Part shown: in pieces, positions 63,104 through 64,000 of the stretch
Layout: every line of letters begins with the position of its first letter
Position numbering within the stretch: position 1 is the stretch's first letter
NCBI GenBank assembly: GCA_015680685.1
Contig: MNCI01028403.1
Location: 334,669 to 398,668 of the forward strand
From: Gnetum montanum
Taxonomy: Eukaryota > Streptophyta > Gnetopsida > Gnetales > Gnetaceae
DNA: 64,000 nucleotides
Reading direction: 5' to 3'
Program-made: the position numbers and the translations under genes
The notes under the pieces: model-generated
The model's input: only the letters and a program-made list of their open reading frames with translations
Databases searched by the model: none
Told to the model about the DNA's origin: nothing

Positions 63104-64000
63104 CTGCAATCACACGGGTCAGGAATTAGTAAGGTTATTTAGGAAATCAAGTTATACCTTACTGCTTGCCTTAATTAAAGATCTTATGTTATAGCGTGTG
63201 ATCGTGCTCGAAAATTTTAATAATGGATCTTGTGACTTAGGTGGCTTCCCAATTTAATTTTCTGGTATAACTAAGGGGATGAAATTATTTTTGACACATT
63301 CCACTCTTTATTTTATAACTAATTACCCTTAATGATGTCCTTTGGGTGATGAGGAATTTCAAAAAATTTATGCACTATTCGGCAAAAAATTTATGCGCTA
63401 TTCGGCATTTGCCCCCTCCCCCACGACTAGGATAAACACTCTGGGTTCAAGTAGGCTCAAATGGAATGAAAATCGAAGTACCAGCCAGCGAGTTATGGAT
63501 ATGAAAGCAAGGGACGCACAATCGCAAGTCGTAGAGAGGATTTTTGAAAAACTCCCCTTGCATGAGCAGTTGAAAATGATGTTGATTAGCATAGGGGGGT
63601 TACATATATATATTTTTGTTGAAGTTAGGGCACTTAGAGAATGTACCGAATTTTTAATATTTCTTTTGAAATTAAACAATGTAAAATAAGGACATTTGGA
63701 TGATTATTAAAGGGTTCCAGGGTAATTCAACTAGTTCTGAAGGCACAAAAATTATTATGATGTGGAATTTATCAATAAGGACCTCGGATGATAGAGAAAA
63801 AGGCTATGTGATGATTCATAGGAATGTTGAATTAGAGGGATAGTAATAAGGGAAAGAATATCATGAAAAATTAAGCTGAGAATAAGGAATTGTGTGTTTG
63901 GACTAGAGAATTAGTGAAGATTACGAAAAATTACACAACTGGGTCCTCCCCAAAGCAGGTTTCAACCTATTATGCCCTTGTGTAATCACACTTAAAGTGT
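63104..64000 (-). other. Element F spacer
   Basis: Non-coding. The block at about 63925-63990 (acacaactgggtcctcccca) matches element A at about 14460. Overlapping open frames at 63342-63689 (plus) and 63398-63679 (minus) have no recognisable content. Confidence 0.65.

Larger units (their letters stand above)
61281..64000 (-). mobile_element. Element F: A-family LTR element, partial at window end
   Basis: Minus orientation. 3' LTR 61281-62333, polypurine tract, ORF2 (62340-63103) and spacer to the end of the window. Gag, primer site and 5' LTR would lie beyond 64000. It sits in the Gag of element G. Its LTR is the longest (1053 bp) and has the best-preserved palindrome array, so it may be the youngest of the three copies. 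Confidence 0.88.

Noticed and set aside
63342-63689. Open frames in the element F spacer
   Set aside because: Overlapping frames on both strands, not conserved in the spacers of A and E.

Overview
The window looks like repeat-dominated nuclear DNA of a vascular plant. It is AT-rich and crowded with decayed, nested retrotransposons. It contains plant-type marks: an L1-type LINE with a DUF4283-like ORF1 and a zf-RVT domain, Ty3/gypsy elements with tRNA-Asp or tRNA-iMet primer sites, and plant-retroelement (PF20167-like) ORFs. The repeat age and loose nesting suggest a giant genome such as a gymnosperm; the species cannot be fixed. I see no intact host gene and no RNA gene. Two sized gaps (9485-9680, 39745-40347) and three single-N joints (19149, 43167, 43746) show that this is a scaffold.

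Layout. 1-3.6 kb: broken, apparently intron-bearing plus-strand ORF of unknown kind. 4.4-7.7 kb: Tat-like gypsy gag-protease remnant on the minus strand (element C). 8.4-9.5 kb: LTR-like sequence. 9.7-25.1 kb: one decayed minus-strand gypsy element (B). Its gag is split by a complete LTR element (A, 12631-18500, exact 5-bp target duplication) and by a full-length LINE (19341-25008). 25.1-27.8 kb: mostly featureless. 27.85-30.19 kb: Merlin/ISXO2-type DNA transposon with inverted ends. 30.19-39.74 kb: minus-strand chromovirus-like element (D) carrying an antisense, intron-bearing gene remnant between its primer site and gag. 40.35-48.99 kb: element E, a plus-strand relative of A. 49-54.6 kb: sparse remnants. 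54.7-56.1 kb: two tandem LTR-like copies. 58.5-61.3 kb: a PF20167-like ORF remnant (H) and the left end of element G. 61.28-64 kb: element F, a third member of the A/E family.

The most interesting system is the A/E/F family. It has LTRs with TGATGA..TCATCA ends, a tRNA-Asp primer site, a long Gag with an unusual conserved Cys/His motif, a non-coding spacer, and a second ORF whose ATG directly follows a conserved 3' splice-site-like sequence. No protease, reverse transcriptase or integrase is visible, so it probably relies on other elements. Its U3 region carries arrays of the perfect palindrome GATATCGCGTACGCGATATC just upstream of the TATA box. Other LTR types in the window have the same layout with different motifs. 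Other points of note are an RNase H-like domain upstream of the RT in element B, a Merlin-type transposase in a plant context, and a clear assembly inversion inside element E.
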